The notes below the pieces were generated by a model. It worked only from the letters and a program-made list of their open reading frames with translations. It searched no databases and was not told where the DNA came from. A stretch of DNA of 64,000 bases. Source: JAEUKH01 sp964447205 (GTDB lineage: Bacteria; Myxococcota_A; Polyangia; Polyangiales; Ga0077539). Below are positions 43,739-52,308 of this stretch, in pieces. The translations under genes and the position numbers were made by a program. The DNA lies in contig CAYUSB010000025.1 of assembly GCA_964447205.1 (NCBI GenBank), positions 1 to 64,000 on the forward strand, written 5' to 3'. Positions within the stretch are counted from its first letter, which is position 1, and each line of letters opens with the position of its first letter.

Positions 43739-44302
43739 ATGGTGGCAGCGCGCGGCGTCGGGATGGCCTTCGGATGCACCCTGGCCCTGCTCCCCGCGGC
43801 CGCCCGGGCGTACCCCCAATGGACCGTCAACGCCTCGGCCGGGGTGGGGCGGGCCCTGGGGCCCCCCGAGGTTCGGGCGTGGCGCCTGACCCTGGGCCTG
43901 CGGAGCGATGTCACCTTCGGGGCCCGAACCCCCTACGCCCCCCGGGTGGGCCCGTGGCTGGCCCTGCGCACCGACGACTTCGCCCGGGCCTCCCTCGCCG
44001 CCGGGGCCCTCGTGCAGCTCCCGGTCTCGCCGACCTTCCCCGTCATCGCCTCCCTCGGGGCCGTAGCCGAGACCGCCGGGGACGCCCCCCGCGGCGGAGC
44101 CCTCGCCCGCCTGTGGTGGGGAACCCGCTCGCTCAACTACCACCGCTCCTACGGGATGAGCTTCGGGGTCTGGTGCGAGGCCAGGTTCTTCCCCGCCGTG
44201 GGGGTCTCTCCCGCGGTGGGCGACGTGGTCCTGGGGGTCGACTTCGACATGGCCTTCGCGTCGTTGCCCGTGGTGCTCCTGTACGAGTGGATCCGGAGAT
44301 GA
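43739..44302 (+). CDS. Exported hypothetical protein, possibly outer-membrane beta-barrel
   Basis: ATG 43739 opens a Sec signal (MAFGCTLALLPAAARA) and a 187-aa protein of alternating polar/hydrophobic strands with aromatic ends (WTVNASAGVGRAL, WRLTLGLRSDVTFG, VLGVDFDMAFASLPVVLLYEW). The strand pattern hints at a small barrel or beta-sandwich. The frame is open far upstream, but that part is the shadow of the divergent DegT gene. I do not recognise the family. Confidence 0.6.
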   Translation: MVAARGVGMAFGCTLALLPAAARAYPQWTVNASAGVGRALGPPEVRAWRLTLGLRSDVTFGARTPYAPRVGPWLALRTDDFARASLAAGALVQLPVSPTFPVIASLGAVAETAGDAPRGGALARLWWGTRSLNYHRSYGMSFGVWCEARFFPAVGVSPAVGDVVLGVDFDMAFASLPVVLLYEWIRR

Positions 44303-44337
44303 GCCTCTCGGGCCATCCGCGCTATCCTCCCGCCCCT

Positions 44338-46263
44338 ATGCATCGCACCGTAGGCACCGTCTCTCCGCGTCTCGGCCTCGTGGCGGGCCTCTTCCTGGCC
44401 CTCGCCCTCTCCCAGTGCAGCACCCCCCAGCGGCCCCCCGTGGCCCCTGCCGAACCGCAGCCCGCCGAGGTCGCCCAGGACGCTCCCCCGGCCATCGACC
44501 TCGCCGACCGCCCCCGGCCCCCCGGGAGCCTTCTCAGCGTACGAATCGGTCCGCCCCGGGCCCTGGCCACCCGCCTCGGGGCCCACCTCGGGCTCGGCGA
44601 CCTGCTCGGCGAGCTCCTCACCGACGCGTTGCCCGGGATGGTTCAAGACGACGAACCCGTGGCCCGGGCCATCAACCTCGACGCCCCCGTCGACGCCCTC
44701 CTCGCTCCCCGGGCCCTGCGCATCGGGATGACCCTCGCCCTCGGCACGGGCGACCTCTCCCGGGTTCGGGCCGTGATCTCCGACGGCCACTCCCTCGACG
44801 CCTACGGGGCCCCCTCCCTCGGAGCCTGGCGGGTGGCCCGCAACGCCGAGGGAGTGCCCCGGTCGACCACCTTCCTCGCCGCCGCCGCAGCCCCCCCGGG
44901 CGGTGGCCGCTGGGTTCTGTCCGAACGCCCCCCCGCCGACCCCGAGGGCTTCTCCGCCGTCCTCGGGTACCTCACCCGCACGGTGGCCCGGCACCCCTTC
45001 GACGAAGCCCAGGGAGCCCTCCAGGCCGAGGTCCACATGGACACGGTGCACACGACCCTCGTCGACGACATCCGCCGCGACGCCGACCGCGAGTTTGCCC
45101 GGGCCTCCACCAACTTTGCGCCGCCGGCCGCGGGCTCCGAAGATGGGGGCCTCGCGTGGCTGCGGTCGTGGTTCGCGGCCTTCCCCACCACCGTCGCCGA
45201 GGTGACCAGCCTGCGGGGGGCCGTGCACCTGCCCGACACCGGGGCCCGGGTCGAGGCCACCGCCGAGATGGGTGCCCCGAGCGCCCTGCCCGTACAACAG
45301 CTCCTGGAGGCCACCGCGGGCAGCACGCCCCCCGTGGCCCTCCTCCAGCGCCTCCCGCCCGGCGGAATGCTCTACGGGGCCACGGCCCTGTCGCTCGCAC
45401 CGCTGCGTACGACCCTCAACGTCCTGCCCGACGTGGCCGTGCGGCTCCTGCTCCCGCGCTCTCGGCTCACCGCCCCCGACCGGGCCGCCCTGATGACCGC
45501 CCTCACCGCCCTCGCGGCCCAGGACTCCCTCGCCGTAGCCGCCGCCGCAGGGCGCGACCCTGCGGGTTCCCGGTGGCGCGTGGCCCACTTCCAGGTGACC
45601 ACCCCCGCGGCCCAGTTTGTGTCCAATGTCCGGGCCCTGGTGACCCAACTCAAGCGGCTCCCCGTGGCCCGGGCCATCCAGGCCGACCAGCAGTACGACA
45701 TGGCCCAGGTGCAGGTCCTGCCCGGGGCGGGGCTCCCGCCGGGGTCGCTCTATCTGCGGGTGGCCTCTCCCCCGCCGGGCGCCCTGCGCGAGCTCCTCGG
45801 AGGCGCCCCCGCTCCCGCCGCGGCCACCACGCCCGCACGGCCTGGGGCTCCCCGGATGGCTGCGGGACCGACGGCCCGGGTGGCCCCCCTCGAGATCGTC
45901 CTGGCCCCGGAGGGTCCGCGGGTGTGGTGGGTGGTGGGGGCCGACGCCCGGGCCCGGCTGCGGGCGGCCATGGCCGATCACCCTTCGCCCATCGCCGTCG
46001 AGGGGCTGGTGGGGGCGGAGACCGAGGGGGTTCGGGCTGTGGGGGCGGTGATGCCCGCGATCGGTCCCGAGATCGTGCGGGACGACCCCCGGATGGCCCG
46101 GGTCTTGTCCGAGGCCCTCACCCGGGCCGGGGCCGACGCCCAGACCCCGGGGATCGTACGGGTCGGGGTTCAGCAGGAGGGCGAGGTGCGACGGCTGCGG
46201 GTGTCGTTGGACGTGCCCCGGCGGGTCCTGTCCCTGGTGGCCCGGAGCTTTCAGCAGCAGTAA
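44338..46263 (+). CDS. Large hypothetical lipoprotein
   Basis: ATG 44338 starts a signal with lipobox ALSQC (Cys27). ATG 44299, overlapping the previous stop, would place extra residues before it. The 641-aa protein has Pro-rich linkers and alternating helix/strand blocks without a family I know. It recalls DUF3352-like 'solute-binding-like' lipoproteins of myxobacteria only in general layout. The gene ends in a hairpin and is followed by a REP-like pair. Confidence 0.6.
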   Translation: MHRTVGTVSPRLGLVAGLFLALALSQCSTPQRPPVAPAEPQPAEVAQDAPPAIDLADRPRPPGSLLSVRIGPPRALATRLGAHLGLGDLLGELLTDALPGMVQDDEPVARAINLDAPVDALLAPRALRIGMTLALGTGDLSRVRAVISDGHSLDAYGAPSLGAWRVARNAEGVPRSTTFLAAAAAPPGGGRWVLSERPPADPEGFSAVLGYLTRTVARHPFDEAQGALQAEVHMDTVHTTLVDDIRRDADREFARASTNFAPPAAGSEDGGLAWLRSWFAAFPTTVAEVTSLRGAVHLPDTGARVEATAEMGAPSALPVQQLLEATAGSTPPVALLQRLPPGGMLYGATALSLAPLRTTLNVLPDVAVRLLLPRSRLTAPDRAALMTALTALAAQDSLAVAAAAGRDPAGSRWRVAHFQVTTPAAQFVSNVRALVTQLKRLPVARAIQADQQYDMAQVQVLPGAGLPPGSLYLRVASPPPGALRELLGGAPAPAAATTPARPGAPRMAAGPTARVAPLEIVLAPEGPRVWWVVGADARARLRAAMADHPSPIAVEGLVGAETEGVRAVGAVMPAIGPEIVRDDPRMARVLSEALTRAGADAQTPGIVRVGVQQEGEVRRLRVSLDVPRRVLSLVARSFQQQ

Positions 46264-46279
46264 AGGCCATTGGGCCTTT
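46262..46279 (+). terminator. Intrinsic terminator hairpin
   Basis: AAAGGCC (46262-46268, starting within the stop codon) pairs with GGCCTTT (46273-46279) around ATTG. It directly follows the large lipoprotein gene. Confidence 0.65.
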
Positions 46280-46297
46280 CCTCGGCAGGCACGGACG

Positions 46298-46391
46298 AAG
46301 GGCGGGTTTGAAACCCGCCCCTACAGTATCCACCGCCATGCATCTTTCCTCGATCGCCGCAGGGGTAGGGGCGGGTTTCAAACCCGCCCTT
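46298..46391. repeat. REPIN-like pair of 27-bp palindromic units in inverted orientation
   Basis: Each unit is itself a palindrome around GGGCGGGTTT/AAACCCGCCC. Unit 1 is 46298-46324; unit 2 at 46365-46391 is its exact reverse complement over 27 bp. They are 40 bp apart. This is the layout of REPINs, mobilised by RAYT transposases. No RAYT gene is in the window. Confidence 0.75.
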
Positions 46392-46421
46392 CCGTGTCCA
46401 TGGCGCCGAGCCGTGTCGAGG

Positions 46422-47858
46422 TCAGGCGTCAGGCCCTTGGGGTGGATGCCGTGGTCCGAGGCTGTCGAGACGAATCCGGAGCATCATGTTGCACGCCGTC
46501 GTTGGCCGCCAGGCGTGAAAGCCGACCTCTGTCTCGCTCACGAAAAAGGGCGAGATGAGCCGCAGCCCCTGAGGCAATGATTCAATCTCCCAATAACTCC
46601 CATCACGGAGATCCACAATGTAGAATGTGCCGAGCGGATTGCCCGTGGCATAGTACCCGTTCTGCATGACGTGGTATCCCACCACGTTGCCCGGACCCAT
46701 TGCAAGGATCCGCCGTGGACGCAGGAGCGCGGGGTCGGTAGTGTAGGGCGCCACCCAAAGCTCCGAGGTCATAAAATGAGATCGATCGGCCGCACGTTGG
46801 CGCCCGAGGACCCATGCCATGGTGACGCCATCCGTATCGAAGCCGCGAAGTTCGTGGGGCCTGCTGTCCAGCAGTCGCTGCGGCGGCTCTGCTCCGCGCA
46901 CAGACCATTGTTGAGTGTAAGCATGGATGCCATCATCAGAAACACTCGTCTCCCAGAACATGGTATCGCGATGCACTTGAACTGTATTGATTTCGAACGC
47001 ATTCGGGAGCCTGGTGAAGACCCGCACGGGAAGGCTCTCCTGAAGAGGGACACAGGCAACCGCTTGTTCCGAAGAAAATCCCAATACGGACTCCGACATA
47101 TCGCGGTACCGTAGGTTCGCGCCACGCAGGTCGCGACTGTCTTCTACGATACGAAGTCGCTCGGGTCGACCCGCAGCGACCGAGGGTAGACCCGGCAGAA
47201 TTGCGATGTTGTTAAACTCCTGCTGGCTGAGCGGATCTTGAAATCGGACGAGAGAAGTCGGCTGATCGTCCGCGACAATAGGAATCACCTGACCGTTGCT
47301 TCGTGGCCTCAACATCGGTGAGCGCCACGCCATCAACACAGGACCATCGAGTTCCATAAGTGAGATGATCTGGTCGGTCTCGGTCTCAGTCCCAGTAGGT
47401 CCTAACACGAAGTGAGTAAACGCAAACCAAGTACGACGACCATGGTTCATCTGTGTGGCGGCGATGGTGAGGGCGGGCCATGGATTGCCACAAGCCTGGC
47501 CTCGCTCAAGCTCTCGGCAACCGACCCGGCCGTCACTGCAGGGCACCCAGACCGGCCGCTCCACCATTCGCTCAGGATCGGTGGCGAACCGGACATTGGT
47601 GAATGCAGGCAACCAGCCGGGTCTGGCCCAGCCACCGTCGTCGATGTGCGCGGGAGGGACATCGGCCCCCGCGTCCACGGATTGTGCTGCATCGGAGGGA
47701 CCACGGTCCGCGGACACATCCGTGGCCATGGAGGCATCGGCCAAGCCCGTGGGGCTACCTTCGCAGCCCGCAGCACATCCACACAACACCGTCGTGAACA
47801 GCGCAAAGAATACAGGAGCGCTCGGTCTGCCCTGTGGCCTTAAAACCCTACGAAGCAT
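46422..47858 (-). CDS. Hypothetical lipoprotein, second gene of the trypsin-lipoprotein operon
   Basis: AAGGAG lies 10 nt before ATG 47858 (a GTG precedes it directly). The N-terminus has a hydrophobic run and Cys-rich lipobox (CGCAAGC), then an Asp/Ala linker. The rest (about 80-475) is probably a beta-propeller or sandwich with WVPCSDGRVGCRE-type Cys pairs. I do not recognise a family. It follows the protease gene by about 20 nt and shares its lower GC and more mixed codon use than the rest of the window. Confidence 0.65.
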   Translation of the reverse strand: MLRRVLRPQGRPSAPVFFALFTTVLCGCAAGCEGSPTGLADASMATDVSADRGPSDAAQSVDAGADVPPAHIDDGGWARPGWLPAFTNVRFATDPERMVERPVWVPCSDGRVGCRELERGQACGNPWPALTIAATQMNHGRRTWFAFTHFVLGPTGTETETDQIISLMELDGPVLMAWRSPMLRPRSNGQVIPIVADDQPTSLVRFQDPLSQQEFNNIAILPGLPSVAAGRPERLRIVEDSRDLRGANLRYRDMSESVLGFSSEQAVACVPLQESLPVRVFTRLPNAFEINTVQVHRDTMFWETSVSDDGIHAYTQQWSVRGAEPPQRLLDSRPHELRGFDTDGVTMAWVLGRQRAADRSHFMTSELWVAPYTTDPALLRPRRILAMGPGNVVGYHVMQNGYYATGNPLGTFYIVDLRDGSYWEIESLPQGLRLISPFFVSETEVGFHAWRPTTACNMMLRIRLDSLGPRHPPQGPDA

Positions 47859-47879
47859 CACTACAGATCTCCTTCGGGC

Positions 47880-50690
47880 TCAAAACAGGTACTGCAAGTC
47901 GCCAGGGTAGGGCGTGTACCACCACGACCACGGCGCGGTCATCGGGCTGACGCCCTTCTTTGAATCGCTCGCGAAGTAACCCAATGCGCGCCGTTCCGGC
48001 ACGGCTGCCACGAACGGGTGCAGAGTTCCGTAAACCCAGACTTCCTGGACGGGTGTCACCTCCACCGTATCGGCGTCGAGCAGAAATGCGCCAGTGTACC
48101 CCATGGACGACGATCCGAGCAGCACCAACTCCTGATGCGGCAGGACCGCAAGCGAGTAGGCGACGGCGCTCCCCGTCGACAACCACGATCCTCGGAGCGT
48201 CAACGCCCCATCGAGCGAGGCCTGATACAATCGGACCCAGGTCTTTCCCAGGACCGTTGCCGTACCCAGGATGTATACGGATCGATCGGCCTCGCGCCAG
48301 GTAATCGCGAGCAAGGTCTCGGGGGGAGATTCTCCTGTGAGCGGGACCGAACTCCATGTTGCCTGGAGAACATCATAGCGGTAGATCTTCGAGACCCCCG
48401 CTGCGGCCAAGAATACTTCACCCCGGTGAGCGCTGTACGCAGCAAGGACCGAGGATGACCAGAGACCACCCGCGCTCGACGCAGAAGTCGTGGTGCTGGA
48501 CTCTGTGCGGGTTACAGGAGTCGGCGCCGGTCCGCGCAACCGCGAAGGAGGTAGCACACTGCGTACAGAGCGCGAAGGGATCTGCAAACGCGCGGGCCTG
48601 CGTGCGATCTGACTGCGCTCGGCGGAAGAGAGCGATGGAGACGTGCCTCCTGGCGGAGCACTGGCAGTCGTTGTTTGCAACAAGGACGGGTTGTTCATCA
48701 GCGAGAGCAGCGAGCCGCCGTTGTCGGCCACGCGGCCGAGGGCGCTGAGCGCCGACAGGTCAAACACCACCGCGCCGGGTACACCTTCACGCCAGTCTTC
48801 GCGCGGCTCGATCGGCGCCACCCAGGTCGCGTTTGAGTCCATCAGCAAAGCATCTACTGCGGGATCAACAGGGATGGGGGAGATCACGTCAGCCTGGACG
48901 TTGCGCACAATGTAGCCGCCAGAAGTCGGATCCTTGAACAGTGTGGCAATGTTGTCGGTGCCCAGACAGCCGAGGCAGCCATCAAACATGAACACCCGAG
49001 GCCATGGAATATCAAACGAAGTGAGCACCGTACGCGGCTCGTTGGCGACGATGCCGCTGTGATAGAAACGGTCGAGCGGCACGTCGGTGTTTGCGCTCGC
49101 AAATCGAGGAACACCCTGCGGCCGTGTATCAGGAAGATGGCCCCACATCACACCACGGAATGCCCAGTGATCTGCCGGGAGCAATAGGCCCCACGAAATC
49201 GCGTCCGCACGCGCGCTCCAGCTTGCGTAAGTCGGCGGCACGGTGGAGGTGTGAAATGGGGTAGGAAGTGTAACTGTGACATCATGCTCGGAGGGCGACC
49301 AGGGCATACCAGTCGCATCGACGACAGACATCGTGTGCCAATTGGATGTTTGCGTCGCAAAATCGTCACTACGCCGAACACACTCAAACGCTGGATCCAG
49401 CTCGCAATCGTTTCGAGACTCGATGCTATTGTTGGCCGGATTGCACAAACAGAAGCGCGTGCCTCCGCTCGTGGTGAAAGCAGGCCCCGCTAGAAGATTG
49501 GGGCGATATGGCGAAAAATCCAGCCGTACGGTCTCTGGTGTAGGATCGCCGAGGTAGTGTTCGTTGCTTACCGGGCGTGCAGGCGCGCAGGGGGTCGGGT
49601 CACAGGCATCGCCGACCATGCCGCGGTTGTTCCTGCGGGCGATACGCACCGGGTCATTGCCGAGGAGATCGCGATTCTCAGCGTCCAGGTTGCAGTTGCT
49701 CTGCGTGGGATTGCGCACCATCGGACAGTTGTCGCAGGCATCACCGAGTCCATCGCCGTCGGAGTCGAGTTGATCAGGGTTGAGCACACCCGGGCAGTTG
49801 TCATTTGCCAGGCTCTCACCATACCAATGAAGGGGATCGCCCGGCTGCTGCACCACCGAGGCGATCCAGCCCCAGTTATGTTCGACAGGGTCTGGGCCGT
49901 CCGCGATCCATGCGTCAGGTGTGCTGCCGCCGATCACCTGCACGGTGCCGACCAGGAACTCGCGGTTATCGAAGGGGAGTGGCATACCTTGACGGTCCTG
50001 TGGACGGGCAAAAACCGGCCCACCGGAGTCACCTGAGGTCGCGATGAGGGTTGTTAATCTGAGACCCTCCCATGTGTTCCGTGTCGGGCCAAGTGCAAAA
50101 CCTGATCGACGGACACGGAGCGATGGAGAAAGGAAGTTGACCCAGATCGCCGCATCGTTCACCATATGACTCGTGGCCATGATTGCGGGCGTTGCTACAG
50201 TAGGTGGGACATCCTCGGGCAGTGTAAGAATTGCTAAATCGTTGAAATCGCTCCAGCCGGAGTTATGAGCAAAACATGGTCGCGACGATGTGGCGTTAGA
50301 GCCGCGGATGGCACGCGGATGGATTTGACAGGCGCTCGGGGAGATGACGTGATTTTGTATCATTCCGGTTTCGCCGTCGTAGACTCGGGTGACGAGGTTG
50401 GTTGTGGCGAGACTGGAGATCGTGGAGAAACAATGCGCCGCGGTCAGTACATGTCTTGGCGTGATGAGTGTGCCGGTGCAGACATCAGACCCCACGATCT
50501 TCATCACGGCGTTGTGGCGTAGCCAACGATCGGAACCCACAGGGCAGGTTGGATCTCCGAGGTACATGCAGTCTGCCGTCCCGCCGGTGATGGTTTGCCC
50601 CACGGAGACGACGGAGTCTTCGTTGTGTGGTGTGCACGAAACGGTCAGTACAACTGCAAGCAGTAGAGTCCATTGGAGGAAATGCGACAT
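47880..50690 (-). CDS. Trypsin-like serine protease lipoprotein with thrombospondin-3 repeats
   Basis: The lipobox LTVSC closes a short signal. A chymotrypsin-fold protease domain (about 30-290) has the triad: TAAHC, NDLAIL and SGDSGGP. TSP3-type calcium repeats follow (NDNCPGVLNPDQLDSDGDGLG ...), then a Cys-rich segment and a C-terminal Kelch/propeller-like region (from about 740). It is a surface or secreted protease on a lipid anchor. The start has only a short AAGG, and the gene differs in base composition from its surroundings, suggesting recent acquisition. Confidence 0.82.
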   Translation of the reverse strand: MSHFLQWTLLLAVVLTVSCTPHNEDSVVSVGQTITGGTADCMYLGDPTCPVGSDRWLRHNAVMKIVGSDVCTGTLITPRHVLTAAHCFSTISSLATTNLVTRVYDGETGMIQNHVISPSACQIHPRAIRGSNATSSRPCFAHNSGWSDFNDLAILTLPEDVPPTVATPAIMATSHMVNDAAIWVNFLSPSLRVRRSGFALGPTRNTWEGLRLTTLIATSGDSGGPVFARPQDRQGMPLPFDNREFLVGTVQVIGGSTPDAWIADGPDPVEHNWGWIASVVQQPGDPLHWYGESLANDNCPGVLNPDQLDSDGDGLGDACDNCPMVRNPTQSNCNLDAENRDLLGNDPVRIARRNNRGMVGDACDPTPCAPARPVSNEHYLGDPTPETVRLDFSPYRPNLLAGPAFTTSGGTRFCLCNPANNSIESRNDCELDPAFECVRRSDDFATQTSNWHTMSVVDATGMPWSPSEHDVTVTLPTPFHTSTVPPTYASWSARADAISWGLLLPADHWAFRGVMWGHLPDTRPQGVPRFASANTDVPLDRFYHSGIVANEPRTVLTSFDIPWPRVFMFDGCLGCLGTDNIATLFKDPTSGGYIVRNVQADVISPIPVDPAVDALLMDSNATWVAPIEPREDWREGVPGAVVFDLSALSALGRVADNGGSLLSLMNNPSLLQTTTASAPPGGTSPSLSSAERSQIARRPARLQIPSRSVRSVLPPSRLRGPAPTPVTRTESSTTTSASSAGGLWSSSVLAAYSAHRGEVFLAAAGVSKIYRYDVLQATWSSVPLTGESPPETLLAITWREADRSVYILGTATVLGKTWVRLYQASLDGALTLRGSWLSTGSAVAYSLAVLPHQELVLLGSSSMGYTGAFLLDADTVEVTPVQEVWVYGTLHPFVAAVPERRALGYFASDSKKGVSPMTAPWSWWYTPYPGDLQYLF

Positions 50691-51060
50691 TGTGGCCTTG
50701 GTGGAGTGGGTACGTGCCGTCTAGGCGTGTTGCTGTGCGTGAGTTGTTCGTGCAGCTTAGTCTCTCTGTATGGAGGTGAGGGTGCACGCGGAACCATATT
50801 GCATCTTCCAGGCCAACCTTCGCACCTTCGGATGTCCGGGGGTTCTATCCCCCCGGGCTGGTGGTCACAACGCCCCCATAGGGAGAGTGTTGTGACCTGT
50901 AGGTGTCCCAGCGACACGTAGGCTTTGCCCACGCCCTTGCGGCCCGAGAAGAAGGCGGCGACGCCCGTGGGGCCCTCTCCCGCGACGCCCGGACGTTGGT
51001 CGGGCGACTGTGTTGCACACCGGCATCATGCGTACGGCATCGTACACCCGCACAAGCACA

Positions 51061-51144
51061 ATGGGGCTTCCGACGGGGCGGTTGGCGCGTCCGGCGAGGC
51101 GCATGGGGCTTCCGGCGGGGTGGTTGGGGCTTCCGACGGGGCGC
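51061..51144. repeat. 21-nt imperfect tandem repeat, four units
   Basis: Units start at 51061, 51082, 51103 and 51124, with the core GGGGCTTCCGACGGGG or a close variant. Alternate units are the most alike, as if a 42-nt pair had duplicated. They lie about 130-210 bp upstream of the 259-aa gene. Confidence 0.7.
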
Positions 51145-51153
51145 ATGGCGTCG

Positions 51154-51202
51154 CGCACGGTCGTACTGCGCCTCCGCACGGTCGTACTACGCCTCCGCAC
51201 GG
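51154..51202. repeat. 21-nt direct repeats upstream of the 259-aa gene
   Basis: The unit CGCACGGTCGTACTGCGCCTC occurs at 51154 and, with one change, at 51175, with a partial third copy at 51196. They end about 70 bp before the ATG, a position suited to operator sites. The sequence-specific binder is unknown. Confidence 0.65.
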
Positions 51203-51272
51203 GTGGCGCGTCGGCCCACGGAACTGGCGGCATCCCCGCGGGCTGGCATAGAGTCGCGCCGAGGAGCAGGAC

Positions 51273-52052
51273 ATGGCGAGCAAGAAGGCGGATTCACGAG
51301 AGAATGCGTTCGTTGCGGCGGTTGCGGCGGTGAAGGATGCGGACGCGACGCGGGCCCTCGCCCGCTCGCAGCAAGGGGCGCGCATCGCACACGCGGATGG
51401 CGTGCGGGCTGCGGCCCAGCGCGACGCGGCGGCCCTGGTGGGGACCGTGGTGGGCGAGCACGCGCTGACCGCCGACGAGATCGACCTGCTCGCACGGGCG
51501 GTGACCGAGGCCCGGAGCCTGTCGCCGACGCCGGGCGTCGTGGGCGCGGGCGTGTCGGTCGAGTCGGTCGAGGACCTCGGCGACGCGGCCCTCCGCAAGG
51601 AGGCCCGGTGGATTCAGCGCGAGCTGGCGGCGGCGTTTCGTACGCGCTTCGCGGACAACCCCGAGGGGCTCCGGCGCATCAAGGAGATTCGTGCGGGCGC
51701 GAGCGACGAGGACCTCGTGACCGACACCGAGGCGTATCGTGTGCTCATCGAGAGCGACGCGCACGCGGCATGGTTTGCGGCCCTCCCGCGCAACGAGACG
51801 GCGCTCTGGGCGCGGCTTCAGGCGCTGACCGCGGAGGCCGCGCGGCGCTTCGGCATCGACCAGCGGACCCTCAACCAGGGGGCGGCACGCGCGCGGAGGG
51901 ACACGCTCTCCCGGGTGCTGGCGGTGATGTATGCGCTGGAGCGCCGCGTTCGGCTCGCGGGCACCTACCGGTTTCGTGGCACCCCCTCCGAGAAGGACTA
52001 CCGCGGGTACACCCACACGCGCGCGCCGCGCCGGGGGACGAAGGCGAAGTAA
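51273..52052 (+). CDS. Hypothetical helical protein (259 aa)
   Basis: GAGGAG is well placed before ATG 51273. The protein is soluble, Ala/Arg/Glu-rich and largely alpha-helical (AALVGTVVGEHALTADEIDLLARAV; ARRDTLSRVLAVMYALERRV), with a basic C-terminus (RAPRRGTKAK) that might bind nucleic acid. I know no family. It sits between a tandem-repeat tract and an inverted-repeat element in an accessory stretch. Confidence 0.6.
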   Translation: MASKKADSRENAFVAAVAAVKDADATRALARSQQGARIAHADGVRAAAQRDAAALVGTVVGEHALTADEIDLLARAVTEARSLSPTPGVVGAGVSVESVEDLGDAALRKEARWIQRELAAAFRTRFADNPEGLRRIKEIRAGASDEDLVTDTEAYRVLIESDAHAAWFAALPRNETALWARLQALTAEAARRFGIDQRTLNQGAARARRDTLSRVLAVMYALERRVRLAGTYRFRGTPSEKDYRGYTHTRAPRRGTKAK

Positions 52053-52063
52053 CCGTCGGCCGG

Positions 52064-52229
52064 GTGCAGTTCGAGTGGAGGGGCGTGGGGGTGAGGGAGG
52101 TACGTCCCTCTCCCTCCCGCGGCCCGTGCCCATCGCGGCTCCCCTCTCCCCGGGGAGAGGGGAAGATCTGCACAGGCTGCAAGAGACGGAGGGGAGAGGG
52201 ACGTACCTCCCTCAACTCGAACTGCACCC
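52064..52229. mobile_element. 166-bp palindromic element with 11-bp target duplication
   Basis: The terminal arms are GGTGCAGTTCGAGT-like: GTGCAGTTCGAGT begins at 52064, and its inverse ACTCGAACTGCAC is at 52215-52227. Inner segments (about 52092-52115 and 52190-52214) also pair, with a 14-nt insertion in the left arm, and a short CCCCTCTCC/GGAGAGGGG hairpin sits in the centre. CCGTCGGCCGG occurs directly on both sides (52053-52063 and 52230-52240). It encodes nothing. Confidence 0.7.
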
Positions 52230-52308
52230 CCGTCGGCCGGGCCCCGCTCCCACCTCGGGCCCGCCTCGTGCGATGATCCCGGCCCTCACCGTCCCGGAGG
52301 GTCCCTCG

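Larger units (their letters stand above)
50691..51272. other. Gene-free upstream region with hairpin and tandem repeats
   Basis: I see no convincing gene. It contains a 7-bp stem hairpin at 50836-50856 (CCGGGGG/CCCCCGG), a 21-nt tandem repeat tract (51061-51144) and a second 21-nt repeat (51154-51202), listed separately. Open frames across it are repeat-driven low-complexity readings. Confidence 0.5.

Noticed and set aside
50820..50900. tRNA-like or riboswitch-like stem with GGTTCTATCC loop
   Set aside because: There is only one hairpin, with no cloverleaf partner arms, anticodon stem or known aptamer core.
50903..52276. Long plus-strand open frame over the spacer and the 259-aa gene
   Set aside because: It is Arg/Gly-rich from tandem repeats and a shadow of the 259-aa gene, which has a proper GAGGAG and start.
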